In this document: piece after piece, positions 50,677 through 58,887 of the stretch
How the letters are laid out: every line of letters begins with the position of its first letter
Numbering within the stretch: position 1 is the stretch's first letter
DNA from: Kribbella voronezhensis
Lineage (GTDB): Bacteria > Actinomycetota > Actinomycetes > Propionibacteriales > Kribbellaceae
Reading direction: 5' to 3'
Length of the DNA: 64,000 nucleotides
Assembly: GCF_004365175.1 (NCBI RefSeq)
Contig: NZ_SOCE01000001.1
Coordinates: 3,293,403 to 3,357,402 of the forward strand
Position numbers and translations under genes: made by a program
Notes under the pieces: generated by a model
The model's input: the letters and a program-made list of their open reading frames with translations, nothing else
Database searches by the model: none
Told to the model about the DNA's origin: nothing

Positions 50677-51069
50677 ATGCCTGTAGTGAACAGCATTGCC
50701 TGGTTCGAGATCGGCACCGACGACCCGGCGGCCGCCGAGCGGTTCTACGGTGACGTGTTCGGCTGGAAGGTTGCCCACGACGACACGGTGAGCAGCGACC
50801 CGGCGTACCAGTTCTTCGTCACCGGCGACGGCGAAGGGATGCGCGGTGGACTCTTCGCGACCCAGGGCGAGCTGGCCAACTACGCGGTCTTCACCGTCCT
50901 GGTCGACGACGTCGATGCGGCCTGCCGCAAGACCGAGGCTGCCGGCGGCAAGATCCAGCGGGGGCCGCAAGTCAATACCGCCGGAGTGAGGTTCGCGCAC
51001 CTGCTCGATCCGGCCGGCAACCAGTTCTCGGTGTTCACCCCGCCGGTCAGGCCAGCACCAGCCGGCTGA
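50677..51069 (+). CDS. VOC/glyoxalase-family protein
   Basis: This 130-residue protein has the betaalphabetabetabeta fold of the vicinal-oxygen-chelate superfamily. The start is SIAWFEIGTDDPAAAERFYG, then DVFGWKVAHDD, and the end FAHLLDPAGNQFSVFTPP. A single fold of this size normally forms a dimer around a metal or ligand. Function not assigned; relatives include detoxifying and resistance proteins. ATG 50677 follows GGAGAGGG. The gene converges with the WYL regulator, overlapping by 23 bp. Confidence 0.87.
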   Translation: MPVVNSIAWFEIGTDDPAAAERFYGDVFGWKVAHDDTVSSDPAYQFFVTGDGEGMRGGLFATQGELANYAVFTVLVDDVDAACRKTEAAGGKIQRGPQVNTAGVRFAHLLDPAGNQFSVFTPPVRPAPAG

Positions 51070-51748
51070 TCTTCCCGTCAGGGATGTCGAGGTCCTCTCG
51101 GCGCAGCGAACGCGGCGCGGGTGTTTCGGCGGTGACCGTGACGGAGGTGATGCGGTCGGTCCGGAAGACCCGCACGGCATCCCGGCGCCGGCACCAGGCG
51201 ATCAGGTACCACTGGGCGGCCTTGCCGACATAGCCGAGCGGCTCGATCTCGCGGGTCGTCACGGCACCGGCGCGATCGGCGTACGCGATGCGCAGGACGC
51301 GGCGGGTGGAGAGTGCGTCAGCCACCAGCCGCGGTACTGCGGTCACGGGCTCTGCCTCGTCGGCAAAGAGGTGCACGCGCTCCGCCAGCTCGTGCGCCGC
51401 CGCGGCGTCGTCGGTCTGCATCGCGGCGACGAGCTTGCGCAGCGCCGAACCCGCCACCGAGCTGAACGGAGTACCGCCGAGCCGGCGCAGCCCCAGGGCC
51501 AGCGCGACGGCTTCGCCCGGCGTCAGGTTCACCGGCGGCAGCGTGCGCGCCTTGTCGAGGCAATAGCCGCCGGTGCGGCCCGCCTCGGCGTAGATCGGGA
51601 CGCCCGACTGCTGCAGAGCGCTGATGTCCCGCTCGATCGTGCGCACGCTGACCTCGAAGCGCTCAGCCAGCCGTCGCGCGCTCCGCGCCCGGGGCGCGAC
51701 CGCCCGGAGCTCCTCCACCAGGGCGTAGAGCCGGTCCGTACGATTCAC
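51047..51748 (-). CDS. YafY-type HTH/WYL regulator
   Basis: The 233-residue protein has a DeoR-like winged helix (AERFEVSVRTIERDISALQQ, about residues 28-47) and a WYL domain (REIEPLGYVGKAAQWYLIAW, with the W-Y-L triad) and a C-terminal strand-helix (ITSVTVTAETPAPRSL). WYL domains bind ligands such as single-stranded DNA or other molecules. GTG start. It is divergent from the aldo/keto reductase gene and overlaps the VOC gene tail by 23 bp. It may regulate the reductase. Confidence 0.9.
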   Translation of the reverse strand: MNRTDRLYALVEELRAVAPRARSARRLAERFEVSVRTIERDISALQQSGVPIYAEAGRTGGYCLDKARTLPPVNLTPGEAVALALGLRRLGGTPFSSVAGSALRKLVAAMQTDDAAAAHELAERVHLFADEAEPVTAVPRLVADALSTRRVLRIAYADRAGAVTTREIEPLGYVGKAAQWYLIAWCRRRDAVRVFRTDRITSVTVTAETPAPRSLRREDLDIPDGKISRLVLA

Positions 51749-51860
51749 CCCCTCAAGCTAGTCAGCCCCACCGACAGTTTGAGCATTCAGCAAATGAGCT
51801 GCTGGCTCTCAGTGGTTTTTACTGTTGGAAAGCTGAGTCGCTGTGCGGGAGGTTGGGAGT

Positions 51861-52736
51861 ATGGCTACTGATACCCCCATCACCCGCAGCATCGGCGACG
51901 TCCAGGTCAGCGCGATCGGGCTCGGCGGCATGCCGATGTCGATCGAGGGCCGGCCCGACGAAGCCCGGTCGATCGCGACCATCCACGCCGCCCTCGAGAT
52001 CGGCATCACGCTGATCGACACGGCCGACGCGTACCACCTGGACTCCTCCGACATCGGCCACAACGAGACCCTGATCGCCAAGGCGCTCAGCTCGTACGGC
52101 GGCGACACGTCGGAGGTACTCGTCGCGACCAAGGGCGGCCACCTTCGCCCGGGCGGCGGCGCGTGGACCCAGGACGGCTCCCCGGAGCACCTGAAGCAGG
52201 CCGCCGAGGACTCGCTCAAGCGACTCGGGGTCGAGGCGATCGGGCTGTACCAGTTCCACCGGCCGGACCCGAAGACGCCGTACGAGGACTCGATCGGCGC
52301 GATCCGCGACCTGCTCGACGCGGGCAAGATCCGGATGGCCGGCATCTCCAACGCGAACCCGGACCAGATCCGGCAGGCGAACGAGATCCTCGGCGGCCGG
52401 CTGGTCTCCGTGCAGAACCAGTTCTCGCCGGCCTTCCGGTCGAGCGAGCCGGAACTCGAGCTGTGCGACGAGCTCGGCATCGCCTTCCTGCCCTGGTCAC
52501 CGCTCGGCGGTATCTCGAAGGCGGGCGACCTCGGCAGCAAGCACCCGGCGTTCCACCAGCTGGCCGACGAGCTGGGCGTCAGCCCGCAGAAGCTCACGCT
52601 CGCCTGGATGCTCGCCAAGTCGCCGGTCGTCATCCCGATCCCCGGCGCCAGCCGCCCGGAGACCATCCGCGACTCCTACTCGGCGATCGACCTGACCCTC
52701 ACCCCCGAGCAGGTCGCCACCCTCGACGCCTCCTGA
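51861..52736 (+). CDS. Aldo/keto reductase
   Basis: The 291-residue NADPH-dependent TIM-barrel enzyme has the catalytic tetrad in TLIDTADAYHLDSSDIGHNE (Asp, Tyr), VATKGGHLRPGGG (Lys) and LYQFHRPDPKTPYED (His). The cofactor-binding end is PIPGASRPETIRDSYSAIDL. It would reduce aldehydes or ketones; the substrate is unknown. GGAGG 8 bases before the ATG at 51861 decides the start. It is divergent from a WYL regulator. Confidence 0.92.
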   Translation: MATDTPITRSIGDVQVSAIGLGGMPMSIEGRPDEARSIATIHAALEIGITLIDTADAYHLDSSDIGHNETLIAKALSSYGGDTSEVLVATKGGHLRPGGGAWTQDGSPEHLKQAAEDSLKRLGVEAIGLYQFHRPDPKTPYEDSIGAIRDLLDAGKIRMAGISNANPDQIRQANEILGGRLVSVQNQFSPAFRSSEPELELCDELGIAFLPWSPLGGISKAGDLGSKHPAFHQLADELGVSPQKLTLAWMLAKSPVVIPIPGASRPETIRDSYSAIDLTLTPEQVATLDAS

Positions 52737-52786
52737 TCCCGGCGCCCCGCGGAATAGCGGCCGTACCGCGGGGCGTTGAGTCGGCC

Positions 52787-53143
52787 ATGGAGGACATGCG
52801 CGCGTTGAGTTACGGAATCGGCCAGCAGTACTTCGACGAGCGGGACTACCGTGGCGCGATCCGGGCCCTGCTGCCCGTCGTCGAGGAGACCCCGGAAGAC
52901 GTCGGCACCCGGCTGCTGCTGGCTCGCGCCTACTTTCACAGCGCCCTCCTCAAACCGGCCGCGGAGCACTTGCAAGAGGTCATCGACCGGGCGCCGACCG
53001 AGTCGTACGCCCACCTGATGATGGCGCGCACGCTCGAACGCCTCAGTCGCCCCGACGAGGCCGCGAAGCACCGCCGAATCGCCGCCGCTCTGACCGGCGA
53101 CGACTCCCTGCTCGCTTCCCACAGCCTCCGCGCCCAGTCCTGA
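52787..53143 (+). CDS. Tetratricopeptide-repeat protein
   Basis: This 118-residue protein is a small TPR-type helical repeat protein: YFDERDYRGAIRALLPVVEE, then GTRLLLARAYFHSALLKPAA, then LMMARTLERLSRPDEAAKHR. Two and a half to three repeats are present. It would act by binding another protein. ATG 52787 or the in-frame ATG at 52796 can start it. The gene lies 50 bp after the reductase gene; a link is not obvious. Confidence 0.85.
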   Translation: MEDMRALSYGIGQQYFDERDYRGAIRALLPVVEETPEDVGTRLLLARAYFHSALLKPAAEHLQEVIDRAPTESYAHLMMARTLERLSRPDEAAKHRRIAAALTGDDSLLASHSLRAQS

Positions 53144-53229
53144 TGCGGAGGCTCGGTGCAGTCCTGCGAGCGGGCGCGCCAGGCGGCGTACGGGAATGAC
53201 ACGCCGGGAAATGGCGTTCTGTCGAGCAA

Positions 53230-53251
53230 GGTAGTTAAATACTGAACTACC
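53230..53251. promoter_or_regulatory. Operator dyad before the flavin monooxygenase pair
   Basis: GGTAGTT and AACTACC are perfect 7-bp arms around an 8-nt AT-rich centre, 19 bp before the ATG at 53271. The location overlaps the expected promoter. The cognate regulator is not next to it. Confidence 0.7.
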
Positions 53252-53270
53252 AAGACTTCGAGGAGTGCAG

Positions 53271-54401
53271 ATGCAGTTCGGTGTGTTCACCGTCGGCGAC
53301 GTGACCAAGGACCCGGTCAGCGGCCGGACCCTGAGCGAGGCCGAACGGATCCAGCAGATGGTGACGGTCGCCCTGAAGGCGGAGGAGGTCGGCCTCGACG
53401 TGTTCGCCACCGGCGAGCACCACAACCCGCCGTTCGTCCCGTCGTCCCCGACGACCCTGCTCGGCTTCATCGCCGCCAAGACCTCGAAGATCCTGCTCTC
53501 CACCTCGACCACGCTGATCACCACCAACGACCCGGTGAAGATCGCCGAGGACTACGCGATGCTGCAGCACCTGGCCGACGGCCGGGTCGACCTGATGATG
53601 GGCCGCGGCAACACCGGCCCGGTCTACCCGTGGTTCGGGCAGGACATCCGCGACGGCATCGCGCTCGCCGTCGAGAACTACGCGCTGCTGCGCCGGTTGT
53701 GGCGCGAGGACGTGGTCAGCTGGGAAGGCAAGTTCCGTACGCCGCTCGAAGGGTTCACCTCGACGCCGCGGCCGTTCGACGGCGTACCGCCGTTCGTCTG
53801 GCACGGCTCGATCCGCAGCCCGGAGATCGCCGAGCAGGCGGCGTACTACGGTGACGGGTTCTTCCACAACAACATCTTCTGGCCGGCGGAGCACACGGCC
53901 CGGCTGGTCAACTACTACCGCCAGCGCTTCGAGCACTACGGGCACGGCGCCGCGGACCAGGCGATCGTCGGGCTCGGCGGCCAGGTCTTCATGCGGAAGA
54001 ACTCGCAGGACGCGCGCACGGAGTACAGGCCGTACTTCGACCACTCGCCGATCTACGGCGGCGGCCCGTCGATGGAGGACACGATGGAGCAGACGCCGCT
54101 GTCGGTCGGTTCGCCACAGGAGATCATCGAGCGCACCTTGACCTTCCGGGAGAAGTTCGGTGACTACCAGCGGCAGTTGTTCATCGCCGACCACGCCGGT
54201 CTGCCGTTGAAGACGGTGCTGGAGCAGATGGACATCCTCGGCGAAGAGGTCGTTCCCGTACTGCGTAAGGAATTCGACTCGTTGCGGCCGGCCCATGTTC
54301 CGGAGGCTCCGACACATGCTTCGCTGAAGGCGGCCGCCGAACGCGCCCGCGCTCTCGAGACCGTCAGCCCAGCGGTTGCCGGCATTGAGGAGACCAAGTG
54401 A
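53271..54401 (+). CDS. LLM flavin monooxygenase, CE1758 type
   Basis: The 376-residue luciferase-like monooxygenase reads MQFGVFTVGDVTKDPVSGRT at the start, then VFATGEHHNPPFVPSSPTTL, VDLMMGRGNTGPVYPWFGQD and FIADHAGLPLKTVLEQMDIL. The pattern is that of the LLM family paired with a CE1759-type FMN reductase, which overlaps it by 4 bp. The reductase would supply reduced flavin for oxygenation of an unknown substrate. GAGGAG 5 bases before the ATG fixes the start. An operator dyad sits in front. Confidence 0.93.
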   Translation: MQFGVFTVGDVTKDPVSGRTLSEAERIQQMVTVALKAEEVGLDVFATGEHHNPPFVPSSPTTLLGFIAAKTSKILLSTSTTLITTNDPVKIAEDYAMLQHLADGRVDLMMGRGNTGPVYPWFGQDIRDGIALAVENYALLRRLWREDVVSWEGKFRTPLEGFTSTPRPFDGVPPFVWHGSIRSPEIAEQAAYYGDGFFHNNIFWPAEHTARLVNYYRQRFEHYGHGAADQAIVGLGGQVFMRKNSQDARTEYRPYFDHSPIYGGGPSMEDTMEQTPLSVGSPQEIIERTLTFREKFGDYQRQLFIADHAGLPLKTVLEQMDILGEEVVPVLRKEFDSLRPAHVPEAPTHASLKAAAERARALETVSPAVAGIEETK

Positions 54402-55003
54402 CGACCGAACGCACCATCGCCGTGGTGAGCGCCGGCCTGACGACCCCGTCGTCGACCCGGCTGCTCGCCGACCAGCTGACCGCCGCCGTCCGGGACAACC
54501 TGGACGGCCGCGGAACGCCGTACCAGGTCAGGGTTTTCGAACTGCGCGAGCTCGCGCACGACCTGACCAACAACCTGCTCACCGGCTTCCCGTCGAAGGA
54601 ACTCGGTGAGGTGCTGGAGTACGTCGTACAGGCTGATGCGTTGATCGCGGTGACACCGACCTTCAGCGCGTCGTACAACGGGTTGTTCAAGATGTTCTTC
54701 GACGTACTCGACGACAAGGCCCTGGTCGGCAAGCCCGTCCTGATCGGCGCGACCGGGGGCACCGAGCGGCACTCGCTCGTCCTGGACTACGCGCTGCGCC
54801 CGCTTTTCGCTTATCTACAAGCGGTTGTGATGCCGACCGGCGTCTACGCCGCCTCCTCCGACTGGGGCCCCCACGCGGTAGCCCTTCGCGCCCGCGTCGA
54901 ACGCGCCGCGACCGAACTGGTCGATGCCATCGGCAACGCTCGCCCGGTGCAGGTGGATCCGTATGCCAACCCGGTGCCTTTCGAAGACCTTCTGAACGGT
55001 TGA
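54398..55003 (+). CDS. FMN reductase partner of the LLM monooxygenase (CE1759 type)
   Basis: This 201-residue flavodoxin-like protein binds FMN with SAGLTTPSSTRLLADQLT and VTPTFSASYNGLFKMFFDVL and uses NAD(P)H. ATGGTERHSLVLDYALRPLF is the signature that marks the LLM-paired group. GTG start overlapping the LLM stop, so the two are made together. The pair is a two-component flavin monooxygenase, probably used for an organosulfur, alkane or aromatic substrate; which is not known. Confidence 0.92.
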   Translation: MTTERTIAVVSAGLTTPSSTRLLADQLTAAVRDNLDGRGTPYQVRVFELRELAHDLTNNLLTGFPSKELGEVLEYVVQADALIAVTPTFSASYNGLFKMFFDVLDDKALVGKPVLIGATGGTERHSLVLDYALRPLFAYLQAVVMPTGVYAASSDWGPHAVALRARVERAATELVDAIGNARPVQVDPYANPVPFEDLLNG

Positions 55004-55068
55004 GGATGCACCGCTCCAGCGATTGATGGATGATCGCCGGGTGATCTCACGACAGCGACCACCCGGCG

Positions 55069-55536
55069 ATGCGGACGAGCGCACCCATGCTGTGCGGCTG
55101 GCTGGACTGGCAACGCGCGACCGTCCGTCTCAAGTGCTCGGGCGTTTCTGACGAGGACGCTCGACGCGCGCTCCTCCCGTCGTCGCCCGCGATGACGATC
55201 GCGGGCCTGGTCTCGCACCTGCGCTGGGTCGAACACGGTTGGTTCGAGGCGGGCTTCCTCGGGCTCCCGAACCTGTCCCCGGCCGGCCCCGACGCCGAAT
55301 GGCACGTTCCCGGCGTACCGCTGGCTCAACTCCTCGACGAGTACGACGCCCAGTGCGCCCGCTCCCGCGAGATCACCGCCACCCACCCGCTCGATCAACT
55401 GGAGGCCTGGGCACCCCCGGGCCTCGAACTGGTCTCCCTCCGCTGGATCGTCTCCCACCTCCTCGAGGAAACCGCCCGTCACCTCGGCCACCTGGACACC
55501 CTCCGAGAACTGACCGACGGCACCACCGGCTCCTGA
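55069..55536 (+). CDS. DinB/DUF664 protein, 5' end probably shifted by one base
   Basis: The 155-residue frame has DinB marks: MLCGWLDWQRATVRLKC, LVSHLRWVEHGWFEAGF and IVSHLLEETARHLGHLDTLR with three His for a metal. Its first residues (MRTSAP) look foreign to the family. The other frame, from ATG 55026, reads SRQRPPGDADERT, just what the family has before MLCGWLDWQ, and would join it if one C were removed from 55084-55086. So either the gene begins at 55026 with a one-base insertion or the short start at 55069 is used. Substrate unknown; likely mycothiol-linked. Confidence 0.8.
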   Translation: MRTSAPMLCGWLDWQRATVRLKCSGVSDEDARRALLPSSPAMTIAGLVSHLRWVEHGWFEAGFLGLPNLSPAGPDAEWHVPGVPLAQLLDEYDAQCARSREITATHPLDQLEAWAPPGLELVSLRWIVSHLLEETARHLGHLDTLRELTDGTTGS

Positions 55537-55542
55537 TGCCGG

Positions 55543-56310
55543 TTACGGCATGAGTTGCCCGCCGTTGACTTCTACGAGTTGACCGGTGACGTAGCTGCTC
55601 ATGCGGTCCGAGGCCAGGTAGAGGATGGTGCCGACGCATTCGTGGGGCGTGCCCGTGCGGCCCATCGGGATGGTGGCGAGCATGGCGGCGAGTTGTTCCC
55701 GGCCGGTGTGGCGGTCGTGGAAGGGGGTGCCGATGACGCCTGGAGAGATCGCGTTGACGCGGATGCCTTCCGGGGCGAGTTCTTTGGCGAGGCCGCGGGT
55801 GAAGGTGCTCACGGCGCCCTTGCTGGTCGCATAGACGACCGAGCCGCCGCCTCCGCCGTGCCGGCCCGCGATCGAGGTGACGTTGACGATCACGCCGCCG
55901 CCCTGACCGCGGAACACCGGCACGATCCGGCGCGACATCGCGAACACCGAGGTCAGGTTGACGTCCATGATCCGGCGGAACTCGTCATCCGGTACGTCGA
56001 CGACCGGCGACCGCTTGACCAGATCGCCGGCGTTGTTCACCAGTACGTCGATCCGCCCGTAGCGCGCCAGCACCTCGTCGACCAGCGCGTCCGCCGACGA
56101 CGGCTCGGCGAGGTCAGCCTGATGAATCGAGCCGCGCCCACCCGCAGTACTGACGGCGTTCAGCGTGTGCTGCGCCCCGTCGGCGTTCTGGTGGTAGTGC
56201 AGCGCGACCACAGCGCCCGCCTCGGCGAACCCCACCGCGGCGGCCGCGCCGATCCCACTACTCGCTCCGGTGACAAGCACAACCTGATCCGTGAAGTCGA
56301 GAAAGCCCAT
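55543..56310 (-). CDS. Short-chain dehydrogenase/reductase
   Basis: The 255-residue classical SDR has the NAD(P)-binding TGASSGIG, NNAG, the catalytic Ser in IVNVTSIAGRHG and YATSK with the catalytic Tyr and Lys. The end (YVTGQLVEVNGGQLM) is typical of FabG-like members. It reduces or oxidises an unknown hydroxyl/keto substrate. ATG 56310 lies 5 bases from GGGGG. The gene converges with the DinB gene, 6 bp apart. Confidence 0.92.
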   Translation of the reverse strand: MGFLDFTDQVVLVTGASSGIGAAAAVGFAEAGAVVALHYHQNADGAQHTLNAVSTAGGRGSIHQADLAEPSSADALVDEVLARYGRIDVLVNNAGDLVKRSPVVDVPDDEFRRIMDVNLTSVFAMSRRIVPVFRGQGGGVIVNVTSIAGRHGGGGGSVVYATSKGAVSTFTRGLAKELAPEGIRVNAISPGVIGTPFHDRHTGREQLAAMLATIPMGRTGTPHECVGTILYLASDRMSSYVTGQLVEVNGGQLMP

Positions 56311-56429
56311 ACCCCCATCCTCTCCCAGCCCGCACGGACCAACGCCAGCCAGCACGCCGTACGGCGGGTCCTTGGTCAGCCGCGCCGGGGAAGGGTTTGG
56401 CGGGCAGGATGCGGCGGTAGATTCGATGG

Positions 56430-56969
56430 ATGGGGTACGACGTGTCGACGCTGGAGCTGCGCCGGTGGCGGGTGGCCGATGCGTTGCGCCTGATGGCGGC
56501 GCACCAGGATCCGGACATGGTGAACCAGGGCGGCATCCGGGACCGGGCGACCGCGGTCGACTGGATCGGGCGGGTCGCCGATCTCGACAACGGTCACGTG
56601 TACGCCGTCGCGGACGCCGACGATCACCCCGTCGGGTGCGTCGCCGTGACGAACATCGACCGGCACCAGGTCGGCTGGACCTGGTACTGGACCATCGCCG
56701 ACGTCCGCAGCCAGGGCGTCGCGCGGGACGCTCTCAGAGCTCTCGTCGACTGGGCTCACCACGAGGCCGGCCTCTACCGGCTCGAACTGGGGCACCGCCT
56801 CAACAACCCGGCTTCCTGCGGCGTGGCAACCAGCGCGGGCTTCCTCCGCGAGGGCGTCGAACGCGAACGCCTCAACTACGACGGCACCCGCTACGACGTA
56901 GAACGCCATGCCCGCCTGGTCACCGATCCCCTGGCGAAACCCCAACGCCCGGTGACCATCACCACCTGA
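56430..56969 (+). CDS. GNAT-family acetyltransferase (RimJ/RimL type)
   Basis: The 179-residue protein has the RimJ/L pattern: LELRRWRVADALRLMAAHQD at the start, WTWYWTIADVRSQGVARDAL with the acetyl-CoA loop, and LELGHRLNNPASCGVATSAG with FLREGVERERL at the end. Acceptors of this group are protein N-termini or small amines. The ATG at 56430 is the first suitable start. The neighbours give no operon. Confidence 0.87.
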   Translation: MGYDVSTLELRRWRVADALRLMAAHQDPDMVNQGGIRDRATAVDWIGRVADLDNGHVYAVADADDHPVGCVAVTNIDRHQVGWTWYWTIADVRSQGVARDALRALVDWAHHEAGLYRLELGHRLNNPASCGVATSAGFLREGVERERLNYDGTRYDVERHARLVTDPLAKPQRPVTITT

Positions 56970-57000
56970 CGCCGTTCATCAACCGCAAACGTTTGCCGTC

Positions 57001-57588
57001 CTACGACGACGTCGGCGGCGCGTAGCTTCGCCAACGCTCCTCCAGGACGTAGCCGAGGGCTCGGTTGGCGCCGAGGCTGGCCTCGTTGATCCCGGCGCCC
57101 CCGGTGCCGAAGACCTGCACGCCTTCGGCCAGCAAGGCAAGAACTGACGCCGCCTTCACCGCCTGACCGATACCGCGACCGCGGTAGCCGCCGAGCACCG
57201 AGGTGAACCGTGTTTCCGCACGTTCCGGCAACACGGAAACTACCGTCGCCGCGACCAGCAAGGATCCGTCGAACGCACCGAAAACCCGGCCCCCGTCCGT
57301 CCAGATCGCCTCGATCCGGGCAAGGTCACCGACGACCCGGTGCGAGGCGGGTGTGTTCGGATAGTCCTTCTCGTTCGCCGTCTCCAGTACGAACAACGCT
57401 TCGGCGTACGACGAGTCGAGCTCGCGCACCACCAGCCCCGCGGCCGACGCACGCCGTACGGCGGATTGCAGCAACTCGCGATCCGGATTCCGCAACCGCG
57501 CGGCCCAGGACTCGCCCACGACCCGATACCCGGCCGTCTCCAGCGAGGCGATCCGCGGGTCGTCGTCACGCACGATCTCGACATCCAT
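57001..57588 (-). CDS. GNAT-family acetyltransferase
   Basis: The 195-residue protein has a GNAT fold with ETRFTSVLGGYRGRGIGQAV as the acetyl-CoA motif, LLAEGVQVFGTGGAGINEAS, and LGANRALGYVLEERW at the end. ATG 57588 is preferred over the earlier in-frame start at 57618. Upstream there are two ACGGAAACC repeats (57605 and 57617). No substrate can be named. Confidence 0.85.
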   Translation of the reverse strand: MDVEIVRDDDPRIASLETAGYRVVGESWAARLRNPDRELLQSAVRRASAAGLVVRELDSSYAEALFVLETANEKDYPNTPASHRVVGDLARIEAIWTDGGRVFGAFDGSLLVAATVVSVLPERAETRFTSVLGGYRGRGIGQAVKAASVLALLAEGVQVFGTGGAGINEASLGANRALGYVLEERWRSYAPPTSS

Positions 57589-57645
57589 CCAGCGATCCTG
57601 CCGCACGGAAACCACCACGGAAACCGTATTTTCCGCTGCGCCGCC

Positions 57646-57750
57646 GTCAACGGGTGACTCCGGACCGCTGTCAACGGGTGGATCCGGGTCAACGCCGGCG
57701 GGTAGGCCCGACCGCCGTCAGCGGCAGGACCGGACCGTCGTCAGCGGGTG
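57646..57750. repeat. Degenerate GTCAACGGGTG direct repeats
   Basis: GTCAACGGGTG occurs at 57646-57656 and 57670-57680, with diverged copies at 57689, 57717 and 57739-57750. The last copy overlaps the stop of the MOSC gene. No protein or RNA role is clear. Confidence 0.6.
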
Positions 57751-58295
57751 AGTAGTGCGAGGGTGGCCGGGCCCAGACGGAGTTCGCCGTCGTCGAGTGG
57801 CTCGCAGCGGACGCCGCCTCGGCCTCGTAGGCCCTTGAAGGCTCCGGGTGCCACCGCGACGTCCATCCAGGCGCACGGGTTGGCCGGTCGATGCGCCTGG
57901 AACCGGACGGCCCCGGAGCCGCTGTCCAGGCTGAAGATCGCGCCGTTCAGCCGGCTGCCGTCGGACCCGCGACGCGACGCCAGCTCGTCGACCGGAAACC
58001 CGCGCAGCGAGATGTTGCGCCGGGTCAGTTGCGGATCGGGCACCTCCAGCAGGCCGACCGAGGCGGCCAGATCGTCCAGCGCCTGCGCGTCGAACACGGT
58101 GACGGCGGCGCGGCGATGGACCGGACGGTTGTAGTACCGGTCGCCCACCAGCCCCAGACCAGCGCGGACGGTCACCATCTCGCGCGCGATCGGCTCCGGG
58201 TCCGGCTTGGGCCCGTCCGTCGGCCGCCCTTCGTACGCGTGCACCGGTGAGACGACCAACGCCACGATCTCGACCGGTACCTCCTCGATGCGCAC
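57741..58295 (-). CDS. MOSC-domain protein
   Basis: This 184-residue protein is a MOSC beta-barrel: EIVALVVSPVHAYEGRPTDG, GLVGDRYYNRPVHRRAAVTV, the strand LTRRNISLRGFPVDEL and PANPCAWMDVAVAPG with the conserved Cys. MOSC domains carry activated sulfur, for example in molybdenum-enzyme or detoxification reactions. This single-domain form is cytosolic; its partner is not in the window. ATG 58295 fits. It is divergent from ogt. Confidence 0.87.
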   Translation of the reverse strand: MRIEEVPVEIVALVVSPVHAYEGRPTDGPKPDPEPIAREMVTVRAGLGLVGDRYYNRPVHRRAAVTVFDAQALDDLAASVGLLEVPDPQLTRRNISLRGFPVDELASRRGSDGSRLNGAIFSLDSGSGAVRFQAHRPANPCAWMDVAVAPGAFKGLRGRGGVRCEPLDDGELRLGPATLALLTR

Positions 58296-58374
58296 CTTCC
58301 GAGCTTACTGAGCCTCACACGATCCGACGCCACACCGTTCTACCCAGGAGAGCACAACGACGGAGGAGATCCAG

Positions 58375-58887
58375 ATGTACAACCGGCACGCGGTCGCGAC
58401 CACGCAACTGGGCGACCTCACGCTCGTGGCCAAGGACGGCGCCCTGACCGGGGTCTACTTCCCGCACCACTGGGTCAAGCCCGACCGAACCACGCTCGGC
58501 GCCAAGGTCGAACTGGAAGACGACCTGCTGCTCGCCGAGGCCGCCCGCCAATTGGACCAGTATCTGGCCGGCGAGCGCGACGCGTTCGACCTCCCGATCC
58601 AGCTGGCCGGCGACGAGTTCCAGCAGCGGGTCTGGGCGATGCTCGACGAGATCCCGCGCGGCGAGACCACGACGTACGGGGACCTCGCGGAGCGGCTCGG
58701 CGACAAGGCGCTCGCGCAGCGCGTCGGCCAGGCGGTCGGGCACAACCCACTGTCGATCGTCGTCCCGTGTCACCGCGTGGTCGGCAAGGACGGCAAGCTC
58801 ACCGGGTACGCCGGCGGCCTCAAGCGCAAGCAGTTCCTCCTCGACCTCGAAGAGCCCGCCGCGATCAAGGCCGAGCGACTGTTCTGA
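58375..58887 (+). CDS. ogt: Methylated-DNA--[protein]-cysteine S-methyltransferase
   Basis: The 170-residue suicide DNA-repair protein moves alkyl groups from O6-guanine to itself. The active site PCHRV has Cys132 in LSIVVPCHRVVGKDG. The DNA-binding helix part is EFQQRVWAMLDEIPRGETTT, YGDLAERLGDKALAQRVGQA. LTGYAGGLKRKQFLLDLE ends the domain. The gene begins with the ATG at 58375, with GGAGGAGA upstream. It overlaps the convergent GNAT gene by 23 bp. Confidence 0.95.
   Translation: MYNRHAVATTQLGDLTLVAKDGALTGVYFPHHWVKPDRTTLGAKVELEDDLLLAEAARQLDQYLAGERDAFDLPIQLAGDEFQQRVWAMLDEIPRGETTTYGDLAERLGDKALAQRVGQAVGHNPLSIVVPCHRVVGKDGKLTGYAGGLKRKQFLLDLEEPAAIKAERLF

Noticed and set aside
53144-53270. Small gene between the TPR and LLM genes
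   Set aside because: No frame of useful length with a start and ribosome site was seen; the region is best read as promoter and operator.
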